From positions 361,458,267 through 361,522,266 of the forward strand of contig NC_053040.3 of the NCBI RefSeq assembly GCF_002575655.3: 64,000 bases of DNA. Direction: 5' to 3'. Below, in pieces: positions 35,409 to 46,479 of this stretch. The notes under the pieces are model-generated. The model searched no databases, was not told the DNA's origin, and saw only the letters and a program-made list of their open reading frames with translations. A program made the translations under genes and the position numbers. Every line of letters begins with the position of its first letter. Positions within the stretch are counted from its first letter, which is position 1. The stretch comes from Aegilops tauschii subsp. strangulata (taxonomy: Eukaryota > Streptophyta > Magnoliopsida > Poales > Poaceae).

Positions 35409-36560
35409 TTACATAGTAATGATTCTTACACCCATGGAGTCTTGGTGCTGATCATGTTTTGCTCGTGGAAGAGGCTTAGTCAACGGATCTGCTACATTCA
35501 GATCCGTATGTATCTTGCAAATTTCTATGTCTCCCACCTGGACTAAATCCCGGATGGAATTGAAGCGTCTTCTGATGTGCTTGGTTCTCTTGTGAAATCT
35601 GGATTCCTTTGCTAAGGCAATTGCACCAGTATTATCACAAAAGATTTTCATTGGTCCCGATGTACTAGGTATGACACCTAGATCGGTTATGAACTCCTTC
35701 ATCCAGACTCCTTCATTCGCTGCTTCCGAAGCAGCTATGTATTCCGCTTCACACGTAGATCCCGCCACGACACTTTGCTTGGAACTGCACCAACTGACAG
35801 CTCCACCGTTCAATGTAAATACGTATCCGGTTTGCGATTTCGAATCGTCCGGATCAGTGTCAAAGCTTGCATCAACGTAACCATTTATGATGAGCTCTTT
35901 GTCACCTCCATATACGAGAAACATATCCTTAGTCCTTTTCAGGTATTTCAGGATGTTCTTGACCGCTGTCCAGTGATCCACTCCTGGATTATTTTGGTAC
36001 CTCCCTGCTAAACTTATAGCCAGGGACACATCAGGTCTGGTACACAGCATTGCATACATGATAGAGCCTATGGCTGAAGCATAGGGAACATCTTTCATCT
36101 TCTCTCTATCTTCTGTAGTGGTCGGGCATTGAGTCTTACTCAATCTCACACCTTGTAGTACAGGCAAGAACCCTTTCTTTGCTTGATCCATTTTGAACTT
36201 CTTCAAAACTTTGTCAAGGTATGTGCTTTGTGAAAGTCCAATTAAGCGCCTTGATCTATCTCTATAGATCTTAATGCCTAATATATATGCAGCTTCACCG
36301 AGGTCTTTCATTGAAAAACTCTTATTCAAGTATCCCTTTATGCTATCCAGAAATTCAATATCATTTCCAATCAGTAATATGTCATCCACATATAATATCA
36401 GAAATGCTATCGAGCTCCCACTCACTTTCTTGTAAATACAGGCTTCTCCAAAAGTCTGTATAAAACCAAATGCTTTGATCACACTATCAAAGCGTTTATT
36501 CCAACTCCGAGAGGCTTGCACCAGTCCATAAATGGATCGCTGGAGCTTGCACACGGACAG
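35409..36560 (-). pseudogene. Angela-like RT (C-terminal part) and RNase H
   Basis: The open frame encodes CKLQRSIYGLVQASRSWN, the catalytic LYVDDILLIGND box, the RT thumb and connection (GSIMYAMLCTRPDVSLAI), then RNase H. RNase H motifs are GYVDASFDTD, SSKQSVVAGSTCEAEYIAA, FCDNTGAIALA and HIRRRFNSIRDLV. It ends at a natural stop near the PPT. About 50 codons upstream are missing: YDETFSPVAMLKSVRV runs directly into CKLQRS, removing the segment with the first catalytic aspartate (the MDVKTAF-type motif). RNase H looks complete and RT cannot be active. Confidence 0.88.
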
Positions 36561-38465
36561 ACTTAAGCATCGCTACGGGTGAGAAGGTCTCATCGTAGTC
36601 AATCCCTTGAACTTGTCGAAAACCTCCGCAACAAGTCGAGCTTTATAGATAGTAACATTACCATCAGCGTCAGTCTTCTTCTTGAAGATCCATTTATTTT
36701 CAATGGCTTGCCGACCATCGGGCAAGTCAACCAAAGTCCATACTTTGTTTTCATACATGGACCCTATCTCGGATTTCATGGCTTCAAGCCATTTTGCGGA
36801 ATCTGGGCTCACCATCGCTTCTTCATAGTTCGTAGGTTCGCCATGGTCTAGTAACATGACCTCCAGAACAGGATTACCGTACCACTCTGGTGCGGATCTT
36901 GATCTAGTTGACCTACGAAGTTCAGTAATAACTTGATCTGAAGTTTCATGATCATTATCATTAACTTCCTCACTACTTGGTGTAGGTGTCGCAGAAACTG
37001 ATCTCTGCGATGATCTACTTTCCAATAAGGGAGCAGGTACGGTTACCTCATCAAGTTCTACTTTCCTCCCACTCACATCTTTCGAGAGAAACTCCTTCTC
37101 TAGAAAGGATCCATTTCTAGCAACAAATATCTTGCCTTCGGATCTGTGATAGAAGGTGTACCCAATGGTCTCCTTTGGGTATCCTATGAAGACACATTTC
37201 TCCGATTTAGGTTCGAGCTTATCAGGTTGAAGTTTCTTCACATAAGCATCGCAACCCCAAACTTTAAGATACGACAACTTTGGTTTCTTGCCAAACCATA
37301 GTTCATAAGGCGTCGTCTCAACGGATTTCGATGGTGTCCTATTTAGAGTGAATGCAGCCGTCTCTAAAGCATAACCCCAAAACGATAGCGGTAAATCAGT
37401 AAGAGACATCATAGATCGCACCATATCTAGTAAAGTGCGATTACGACGTTCAGACACACCATTACGCTGTGGTGTTCCGGGTGGCGTGAGTTGCAAAACT
37501 ATTCCGCATTGTTTCAAATGTAGACCAAACTCGTAACTCAAATATTCTCCTCCACGATCAGATCGTAGGAATTTTATTTTCTTGTTACGATGATTTTCAA
37601 CTTCACTCTGAAATTCTTTGAATTTTTCAAATGTTTCAGACTTATGTTTCATTAAGTAGATATACCCATATCTGCTCAAATCATCTGTGAAGGTGAGAAA
37701 ATAACGATATCCGCCACGAGCTTCAATATTCATCGGACCACATACATCTGTATGTATGATTTCCAACAAATCTTTTGCTCTCTCCATAGTTCCGGAGAAC
37801 GGTGTTTTTGTCATCTTGTCCATAAGGCACGGTTCGCAAGTACCAAGTGATTCAAAATCAAGTGTTTCCAAAATTCCATCAGTATGGAGTTTCTTCATGC
37901 GCTTTACACCGATATGACCCAAACGGCAGTGCCACAAATAAGTTGCACTGTCATTATTAACTCTGCATCTTTTGGTTTCAACATTATGAATATGTGTATC
38001 ACTACTATCGAGATTCATTAAAAATAGACCACTCTTCAAGGGTGCATGACCATAAAAGATATTATTCATATAAATAGAACAACCATTATTCTCTGATTTA
38101 AATGAATAACCGTCTCGCATTAAACAAGATCCAGATATAATGTTCATGCTCAACGCTGGCACCAAATAACAATTATTTAGGTCTAAAACTAATCCCGAAG
38201 GTAGATGTAGAGGTAGCGTGCCGACGGCGATCACATCGACTTTGGAACCATTTCCCACGCGCATCGTCACCTCGTCCTTAGCTAAACTTCGCTTAATCCA
38301 TAGCCCCTGTTTTGAGTTGCAAATATTAGCAACAGAACCAGTATCAAATACCCAGGTGCTACTGCGAGTATTAGTAAGGTACACATCAATAACATGTATA
38401 TCACATATACCTTTGTTAACCTTGCCATCCTTCTTATCCGCCAAATACTTGGGGCAGTTCCGCTT
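36561..38465 (-). pseudogene. Angela-like protease, integrase and start of RT
   Basis: After the gag stop the frame continues with the second half of the zinc knuckle, then a protease (STWVFDTGSVANICN, active site DTGS). Integrase has its zinc region (LWHCRLGHIGVKRM, then CEPCLMDKM) and core motifs FTDDLSRYGY, LRSDRGGEY and PQRNGVSERRNRTL (D, D, E). The early RT has WTLVDLPDG, IENKWIFKKKTDADG and ARLVAE. A one-base loss in a G run near 36627 shifts the frame before YDETFSP. Apart from this the frame is open for about 620 codons, in line with a recent insertion. Confidence 0.9.
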
Positions 38466-39251
38466 CTAGTGGCCAGTCTGCTTACAGTAGAAGCACTCAG
38501 TTTCAGGCTTAGGTCCAGACTTGGATTTCTTCTCCTGAACAGCAACTTGCTTGCTATTCTTCTTGAAGTTCCCTTTCTTCTTCCCTTTGCCCTTTTTCTT
38601 GAAACTAGTGGTTTTACTGACCATAAACACTTGATGCTCCTTTTTGATTTCTACCTTCGCTGCCTTTAGCATTGCGAAGAGCTCGGGAATCGTCTTATCC
38701 ATCCCTTGCATGTTATAGTTCATCACGAAGCTCTTGTAGCTTGGTGGCAGTGATTGAAGAATTCTGTCAATGACGCAATCATCCGGAAGTTGAACTCCCA
38801 GTTGAATCAAGTGATTATTATACCCAGACATTCTGAGTATATGCTCACTGACAGAACTATTCTCTTCCATCTTGCAGCTATAGAACTTATTGGAGACTTC
38901 ATATCTCTCAATCCGGGCATTTGCTTGAAATATTAACTTCAACTCCTGGAACATCTCATATGCTCCATGACGTTCAAAACGTCGTTGAAGTCCCGGTTCT
39001 AAGCCGTAAAGCATGGCACACTGAACTATTGAGTAGTCATCAGCTTTGCTTTGCCAGACGTTCATAACTTCTGGTGTAGCTCTTGCAGGAGGCCTGGCAC
39101 CTAGCGGTGCTTCCAGGACGTAATTCTTCTGTGCAGCAATGAGGATAATCCTCAAGTTACGGACCCAGTCCGTGTAATTGCTACCATCATCTTTCAACTT
39201 AGCTTTCTCAAGGAACGCATTAAAATTCAACGGAACAACAGCACGGGCCAT
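38466..39251 (-). pseudogene. Angela-like gag
   Basis: The best start is ATG 39251 (MARAVVPLNFNAFLEKAKL). It encodes a typical copia gag: DGSNYTDWVRNLRIIL, YEMFQELKLIFQANARIERYE, ILRMSGYNNHLIQLG and a lysine-rich linker. The zinc knuckle (CFYCKQTGH) is cut by a TAG at 38466-38468, where relatives have tryptophan. Without that stop it would run on into protease, as the family expresses gag-pol from one frame. Gag forms the virus-like particle. Confidence 0.9.
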
Positions 39252-40492
39252 ATATCTACAATTAACATAGACAAGCAAGATACTATCAGGTACTAAGTTC
39301 ATGATAAATTTAAGTTCAATTAATCATATTACTTAAGAACTCCCACTTAGATAGACATCTCTCTAATCATCTAAGTGATTACGTGATCCAAAGCAACTAA
39401 ACCATGACCGATTAACACGTGAGATGGAGTAGTTTCAATGGTGAACATCACTATGTTGATCATATCTACTATATGATTCACGCTCGACCTTTCGGTCTCT
39501 GTGTTCCGAGGCCATATCTGTATATGCTAGGCTCGTCAAGTTTAACCCGAGTATTCCGCGTGTGCAACTGTTTTGCACCCGTTGTATTTGAACGTAGAGC
39601 CTATCACACCCGATTAACACGTGGTGTCTCAGCACGAAGAACTTTTGCAACGGTGCATACTCAGGGAGAACACTTTTATCTTGAAATTTTAGTGAGAGAT
39701 CATCTTATAATGCTACCGTCAATCAAAGCAAGATAAGATGCATAAAGGATTAACATCACATGCAATCAATATAAGTGATATGATATCGCCATCATCATCT
39801 TGTGCTTGTGATCTCCATCTGCGAAGCACCATTATGATCACCATCGTCACCGGCTCGACACCTTGATCTCCATCGTAGTATCGTTGTCGTCTCGCCAACT
39901 TATTGCTTTTACGACTATCGCTACCGCTTAGTGATAAAGTAAAACTATTACATGGAGATTGCATCTCATACAATAAAGCGACAACCATATGGCTCCTGCC
40001 AGTTGCCGATAACTCGATTGCAAAACATGATCATCTCATACAACACATTATATCACATCATGTCTTGACCATATCACATCACAGCATGCCCTGCAAAAAC
40101 AAGTTAGACGTCCTCTACTTTGTTGTTGCAAGTTTTACGTGGCTGCTACGGGCTTAGCAAGAACCGTTCTTACCTACGCATCAAAACCACAACGATAGTT
40201 TGTCAAGTTGGTGCTGTTTTAACCTTCGCAAGGACCGGGCGTAGCCACACTCGGTTCAACTAAAGTGAGAGAGACAGACACCCGCCAGTCACCTTTAAGC
40301 AACGAGTGCTCCGAACGGTGAAACCACTCTCGCGTAAGCGTACGCGTAATGTCGGTCCGGGCCGCTTCATCTCACAATACCGCTGAACCAAAGTATGACA
40401 TGCGGGTAAGCAGTATGACTTATATCGCCCACAACTCACTTGTGTTCTACTCGTGCATAGCATCAACGCATAAAACCAGGCTCGGATGCCAC
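39252..40492 (-). other. Angela-like leader between PBS and gag
   Basis: About 1.24 kb untranslated leader with no coding frame recognised. The PBS position (40481-40492) reads GTGGCATCCGAGCC on the minus strand, which departs at two places from the usual TGGTATCAGAGCC. Confidence 0.75.
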
Positions 40493-42233
40493 TGTTGGTT
40501 AAACGTAGTAATTTCAAAAAAAATTCCTACGCACACGCAAGATCATGGTGATGCATAGCAACGAGAGGGGAGAGTGTTGTCCACGTACCCTTGTAGACCG
40601 ACAGCGGAAGCGTTATCACAACGCGGTTGATGTAGTCGAACGTCTTCACGATCCGACCGATCAAGTACCGAACGTACGACACCTCCGAAGTTCTACACAC
40701 GTTCAGCTCGATGACGTCCCTCGAACTCCAATCCAGCCGAGTGTTGAGGGAGAGTTTCGTTAGCACGACGGCGTGGTGACGATGATGATGTTCCACCGAC
40801 GCAGGGCTTCGCCTAAGCTTCGCGACGGTATTATCGAGGTGTAATCTGGTGGAGGGGGGCACCGCACACGGCTAAAATATCGTATATCAAGTGTGTTCTT
40901 AGGTGCCCCCCTGCCCCCGTATATAAAGGAGCAAGGGGAGGCCGGCTGCCTATGGGGCGAGCCAAGGAGAGGGGGGGGAGTCCTCCTCCTAGTAGGAGTA
41001 GGACTCCCCTTTCCTAGTCCTACTAGGAAAAGAAGGGGGGAAGGAAAGAGAGGGAGAGGGAGAGGGAAAGGGGGCTGCGCCCCCCTCTCCTAGTCCAACT
41101 AGGACTCCTCTGGGAGGGGGCGCACCACCTCATGGCTGCTGCCCTCTTTCTCCCCTCAAGGCCCACTAAGGCCCAATACTTCCCCGGGGGGTTCCGGTAA
41201 CCCTCCGGCACTCCGGTTTAATCCGAAACTTCTCCGGAACACTTCCGGTGTCCGAATATAGTCGTCCAATATATCAATCTTTACGTCTCGACCATTTCGA
41301 GACTCCTCGTCATGTCCGTGATCACATCCGGGACTCCGAACAACCTTCGGTACATCAAATCACATAAACTCATACTATAACTGTCATCGTAACTTTAAGC
41401 GTGCGGACCCTTTGGGTTCGAGAACAATGTAGACATGACCGAGACACCTCTCCGGTCAATAACCAATAGCGGGACCTGGATGCCCATATTGGCTCCCACA
41501 TATTCTACGAAGATCTTTATCGGTCAGACCGCATAACAACATACGTTGTTCCCTTTGTCATCGGTATGTTACTTGCCCGAGATTCGATCGTCGGTATCTC
41601 GATACCTAGTTCAATCTCGTTACCGGCAAGTCTCTTTACTCGTTCCGTAATACATCATCCCGCAACTAACTTATTAGTCACAATGCTTGCAAGGCTTATA
41701 GTGATGTGCATTACCGAGTGGGCCCAGAGATACCTCTCCGACAATCGGAGTGACAAATTCTATTCTCGAAATATGCCAACCCAACAAGTACCTTTGGAGA
41801 CACCTGTAGAGCACCTTTATAATCACCCAGTTACGTTGTGACGTTTGGTAGCACACAAAGTGTTCCTCCGGTAAACGGGAGTTGCATAATCTCATAGTCT
41901 TAGGAACATGTATAAGTCATGAAGAAAGCAATAGCAACATACTAAACGATCGGGTGCTAAGCTAACGTAATGGGTCATGTCAATCACGTCATTCTCCTAA
42001 TGAGGTGATCCCGTTAATCAAATAACAACTCATGTCTATGGCTAGGAAACATAACCATCTTTGATTAACGAGCTAGTCAAGTAGAGGCATACTAGTGACA
42101 CTTTGTTTGTCTATGTATTCACACATGTATTATGTTTCCGGTTAATACAATTCTAGCATGAATAATAAACATTTATCATGATACAAGGAAATATATAATA
42201 CTTTATTATTGCCTCTAGGGCATATTTCCTTCA
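40493..42233 (-). repeat. Angela-like 5' LTR
   Basis: 1741 bp, nearly identical to 33635-35375. Differences noticed lie at 40504, the A run at 40515, and 40592, 40679, 40729, 40761, 40960, the G run at 40971 and 41375. Confidence 0.95.
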
Positions 42234-42238
42234 CGAGA

Positions 42239-45152
42239 TATTACAAACATAGGTCTCATGACCCAACATTCAGAGCATATAAGTCAAACACTTGCGGAAG
42301 CTTAACATGTCTGAGTACAGACATCTACAAATAAAAAAGGCTGAGAAGCATGACTATTTACTAGATCCTGCCGAGGGCACAAGATCGTAGCTGAGGTATC
42401 AAGCTAAACGTCGAAGTCCACACGGAACTACTAGCGAGACTGACGTCTCTATGCAAAACATAAAATAAGCAAACGTGAGTACAAATGTACCCAGCAAGGC
42501 TTACATCAGAACTATCTACATATGCATCGGTATCAACAAAGGGGGTGGTGGAGTTTAACTGCAGCAAGCCAGCTTTGACTCGGTGGCTATCCTAACTACG
42601 ACTGCAAGTAACTCTTTTGAGGTGGCGCACATGAGTCCACATATTCACCATATCAATACTCCACTATGGATCCGCTCCCGTCTCCCTACGAGTACGCCAT
42701 CCATAGCACTCACGCTTATCTTGCGCATTTTAGAGTATCCACTTTCACTTGTCTATGAACTATTATAGGCAACCCAGAAGTCCTTTACCGCGGACACGGC
42801 TATTCGAATAGATGATGTTAACCCTGCAGGGGTGTACTTCGACACACACGCTCTCACCACTTACCGCCGTTTACACAGCATGTACTCGGCAACCTTCAAG
42901 CGGAAGCCCAGCGAGGGTGTCGGCCACAGCCTACCTAAACACTCAAGTCTCTAGTCCAGGTTTATCGCCTATTCAGGTTCCATCCGCAGGGAGTCCGGCC
43001 GAGGTTTCCACATACGGCCCCAAACGATGTGTGCAGGGTTCCCGAGACACCAAACGGGCGCCCGGTACACCGTGCCACGAGCCTACCGCATCACAGCCCA
43101 CCCCTCCGGTCAGCGCTGCCCACGGCCTCCAGCATACTACAGACACCAGAAACTACTTGCAACTCCTGGACAGAGGACAAGGGTGATTAAGAAGCCGAGA
43201 GGGTCCATTGGTTTCGGGCCCAATGCGTGGTAGTAACTGTATCATGGATCACAAACATAGAACTCAGTTCCTGAGGACGGCTTCAATGAGACAACCCACC
43301 ATGTACTCCTACATGGCCTCTCACCGCTACCTTTACCAAATCGTGTTCACACACTTAGCTCACACACAGTAGGACATGTTCACACGACTCCAATTCATCC
43401 CCGATGAATCAGACCTGACACAACTCTAAGCAATAGCAGGCATGACAAACAAGCATGAATGAGTAGGCACATCAGGGCTCAAACAACTCCTACTGATGCT
43501 AGTGGGTTTCATCTATTTACTGTGGCAATGACAAGTCATGCAGAGGATAAGGGGTTCAACTACCGCAGCATGTAACAGTTGAATTGTTGTTGTCCTAATG
43601 CAGTAAAAGAGAGCATGAGCGAGAGAGTGGGATTGAATCGGAATGAACGAGGGGGTTTTGCTTGCCTGGCACTTCTAAAGATATTATAGTTCTTCATCGG
43701 TGTCATCGATCACGTCATCGGGGCATCGGCTACTGAGAGGGGACGGTTACCGGCAAACAGAGAAGGACACAATCAATGCAATGCAACAATATGATGCATG
43801 GTCATGATATGTCAAGAATGTCATGATTTACACTAATGTATCTAGCAACAATTTAAATGAAGTCCATATGAACTAAGGGTTCATATGCAAACTCCACATT
43901 TAGAATTTATAATGTCATTATCATGTTTTCACCTAAACAGCAGGTATAACTTAGTTTGACATGCATGAATATTATACAGATGGATAGATTGCATTTTTCT
44001 GATAATTTTTCATATATAATTTGTTTCATTCTGAGCTATAGATTATTTTCTATGATTTTTAGAAGTTTATAGGATTTTCTGGAATTTTCTGAATTTTTTT
44101 AAATCCAGAAAACCAATACTGCGTCAGCATGACATCATGCTGACGTCAGCAGGTCAACGGGCCACGGTCCAGGTCAAACCTGACGCGTGGGTCCCGTATG
44201 TCAGTGTAATAGGGCAAGAACAGAGGCTGACCAGTGGGTCCGGGTCAACGTACACGTCAGCATAGTCAAAGCTGACGCGTGGGTCCATCGTGTTTAGATT
44301 AATCTTAATCTATTTTTGTTAGCTGGTTAATTAGGCAGTGGGGCCCGGCTGTCATTGACTCAGGTGGTAGTTAGTGGGGTGATTAGCTCCTAACAGCCGG
44401 GTTAGGTCGGCGGTTAGTCGCCGGCGACGAGCTTGCTCGGTTGCTTGCGAGGGAGAGAGCAGAGGAGGGGGAAAGCACGGGGAGAGGTCGAGGGGATTCC
44501 AGGGGTGTCGTGGCGCTCGGGGCCGTCTCCAGCAGCGAGCACACAGGCAGGAGGTGGCCGGCGTGTGGCCCCGCGCGGCGGGCACACGCCCTCGTGCCCA
44601 CTGGCACGAGGAAGAAGACGCCCCTGTCCCTGGGCTAGGCCAGGAACAGTGCTCGGCCGCTACAGTAGCAGGCCAGGTAGGTCAGGTGGGTTTCCTTTCT
44701 CTCTTTTTTTTATTTGTTTCTGTTTTCTAATATTCTGTAGTCTTTAGGGCTTTATTAAAAATACTTAGACACTTCCAAAAATCATGAAACTACTCATGAT
44801 CACTGTTGGGAATATATCCTACAGTAAACATTTTAGTTTATTTGCATTTGAGCATTTAAAATATTTAAAAGCATTTAAATGCCCAAATGCAAATAGAGTA
44901 TGATTTAATCCAGAGCCCAAATATGTCATTGGAAAGATGTGCATCACCTTTGGTTACTGTTTCCAGCATTTTCCAAGAATGATGAACATTTTTGAAAGCC
45001 ATGTGGATTTACTAGAAATATTTTGGTTGAACCTAGTGAATTCCTTTAATGCTAGGGTTTAGGCAATCCCCATTTCAAGTTTCTTTCAAAGTTAAAACAT
45101 GATGCACACATGAAGTTAGCCTAGTGCAATGTCAGAAGCTAGTGATGTGACA
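42239..45152. other. E, right-hand part (no gene)
   Basis: About 2.9 kb of the putative solo LTR. The left 1.5 kb is GC-balanced and the middle (43840-44120) is AT-rich. A GC-rich block with many CG pairs lies at 44340-44660, and an A/T-rich segment follows. Open frames here (for example 42812-43186) show no protein family features. Confidence 0.6.
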
Positions 45153-45157
45153 GTTGG

Positions 45158-45506
45158 GTTACCCATGCCCCCATTGATGAGAATCCCGCGATAAGGGGAC
45201 ATAATCTCTGCTTTGACAAGACGTGCCAATGGCAACCGTGTCTCGTGACGTGGGCATCGAACACAAAAACAGTTTGGAATATGACCGGTCAGACGTAATG
45301 TCATGCTACAAAAATTTGTCAGCCGATTGGATTCGTGTAAAACTATATTTTCTCTATGGTTGCGTATGGTGCGTGTGACAGGTCCGGATACTATCACTGC
45401 ATTCGAAGACTATCTTGGAGTTCGGAAAGAAGGGAAGCCGCCATGCAATGCCGAAGACAATCTGCGCGCCGGACTCCTCGTCATTGAAGCCAAGTTCAGG
45501 GGCTAC
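45158..45506. other. C spacer between E and 3' LTR
   Basis: A non-coding part of C, similar in reverse complement to D 57650-57990. It ends in the polypurine-like AAGTTCAGGGGCTAC (45492-45506) next to the 3' LTR. Confidence 0.7.
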
Positions 45507-45983
45507 TGAGGGAGACCTGGACTAAGGGGTCCTCGGGCGTCCGGCCTGTTATCCATGGGCCGGACTGATGGGCTGTGAGGACATGAAGGCCGAAGACTGT
45601 ACCCGTGTACGGATTGGACTCTCCTTGGCATGGAAGGCAAGCTTGGCGACCTGATATGAAGATTGCTTCTTATGTAACGAACTCTATGTAACCCTAGATC
45701 CCTCCGGTGTCTATATAAACTGGAGGGCGTAGTCCGGATAGCATACTCATTACCATAGTCATACAGGCTAGACTTCTAGGGTTTATCCATTACGATCTCG
45801 TGGTAGATCAACTCTTGTAATACTCATATTCATCAAGATGAATCAAGCAGGAAGTAGGGTATTACCTCCATAGAGAGGGCCCGAACCTGGGTAAACATTG
45901 TGTCCCCCGTCTCCTGCAACCATTGACCTTAGACGCACAGTTCGGGACCCCCTACCCCAGATCCGCCGGTTTTGACACCGACA
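45507..45983 (+). repeat. C 3' LTR
   Basis: 477 bp, the same length as the reassembled 5' LTR. Starts TGAGGGAGACCTGG, TATA at 45712-45719, ends ACCGACA. Confidence 0.93.
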
Positions 45984-46165
45984 CCCACCACGCGAAGCGG
46001 CACCGCCGTGGCTATGGGGGGCCGCGGCGGGAGTCACGGCGTGCTTGCGGGGACGGCCGCGTCCATGCTTGGGCACAGGAGAGCCGGGCCCCTCCTGACG
46101 GGCCTTCCCCTTCTCCGCGGCGGAGAACCTCTTTGACAGCGCTATTGGTGTCGCTATTGGCAATG
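45984..46165 (-). pseudogene. A antisense gene, 5' part: AT-hook region
   Basis: On the minus strand this encodes a basic, serine- and proline-rich N-terminus with KHGRGRPRKH, a classical AT-hook core (GRP flanked by basic residues). A second hook-like motif, RGGGRPGRGS, spans the C insertion junction. AT-hooks bind the minor groove of AT-rich DNA. The frame joins the B3-like part (17677-18270) when C is removed. The probable ancestral start near 46165 reads ATT and a one-base gain near 46128 shifts the frame, so the copy is dead. It lies antisense to A gag-pol, just inside the 3' LTR. Confidence 0.6.
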
Positions 46166-46230
46166 GAGCGAGGAAGAAGAAGCGAGCGGAGCGAGAAGGG
46201 GTGAGCGAGGGGGGCTCCGCCCCCCTCCTC

Positions 46231-46240
46231 ATTTATAGCA
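46231..46240 (-). promoter_or_regulatory. TATA box of the A antisense gene
   Basis: TGCTATAAATGAGG on the minus strand, about 70 bases upstream of the probable start of the AT-hook/B3 gene and outside the LTR. Confidence 0.6.
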
Positions 46241-46479
46241 AGAGAAGGCCAACCGGCGACCCCCACGATCGCAGGTAATGATAACCCTTTTTGCATGCAG
46301 CAAGGACTCATCAAATCGGGCAGTTGCCTAGGCAGCGTGGGGAAGCGGAGACGCCCACGTTCAATCAACCACCACGCGTCAACCAAGGCCGCAGGCTATT
46401 GGGGCCCGCGGCGCTCCGCACTTGCCCTTTAGCTTCACCTCGAAGCCAAGTCCGAGCGCGCCTTGGGCCTGGGGGCTAC
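46241..46479. other. A spacer and polypurine tract before 3' LTR
   Basis: Non-coding. The last bases CCTTGGGCCTGGGGGCTAC (46461-46479) are the likely PPT. B has the matching tract at 19520-19538. Confidence 0.65.

Larger units (their letters stand above)
33635..42233 (-). mobile_element. Angela/WIS/BARE1-like Ty1/copia element inserted in E
   Basis: Two 1741-bp LTRs (33635-35375 and 40493-42233) flank minus-strand gag, protease, integrase, RT and RNase H. The minus-strand LTR starts TGAAGGAAATATGCCC, as in Angela, WIS and BARE1. Total length is 8.6 kb, near the usual size. By eye the LTRs differ at about seven substitutions and two homopolymer length changes, so this is the youngest insertion of the nest. 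Pol nevertheless has a stop, a frameshift and an RT deletion. Confidence 0.95.
32970..45152. mobile_element. E: putative solo LTR of a long-LTR retrotransposon, split by Angela
   Basis: It starts TGTCAGAACCCC, ends GATGTGACA and has a 5-bp TSD. Its own sequence is 32970-33634 plus 42239-45152, about 3.58 kb. I found no gag, pol, PBS or internal repeat within it, and the ORFs inside have no retroelement motif. This fits a single long LTR left by recombination between two LTRs. A gypsy family of the Del/Tekay type with LTRs over 3 kb is my guess. A degenerate non-autonomous element is the alternative. Confidence 0.65.
18276..45983 (+). mobile_element. C: Fatima-like Ty3/gypsy element lacking RT, RNase H and integrase
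   Basis: The 5' LTR is 18276-18669 plus 25819-25901 (477 bp, split by element B) and the 3' LTR is 45507-45983 (477 bp). Internal order is gag and protease on +, directly followed by post-pol spacer, then an antisense gene on - (29671-32771), then the spacer holding solo LTR E, then the 3' LTR. No RT, RNase H or integrase sequence is present, so C could only have moved with enzymes supplied by relatives. Without B and E it is about 8.4 kb. Confidence 0.9.

Noticed and set aside
42812..43186. 124-codon open frame in E
   Set aside because: No domain, no start context, composition like its surroundings; it lies inside a putative LTR.
44433..44747. GC-rich open frames and CpG-rich block as a possible gene promoter
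   Set aside because: Overlapping frames on both strands are explained by base composition and the block lies within the E LTR.
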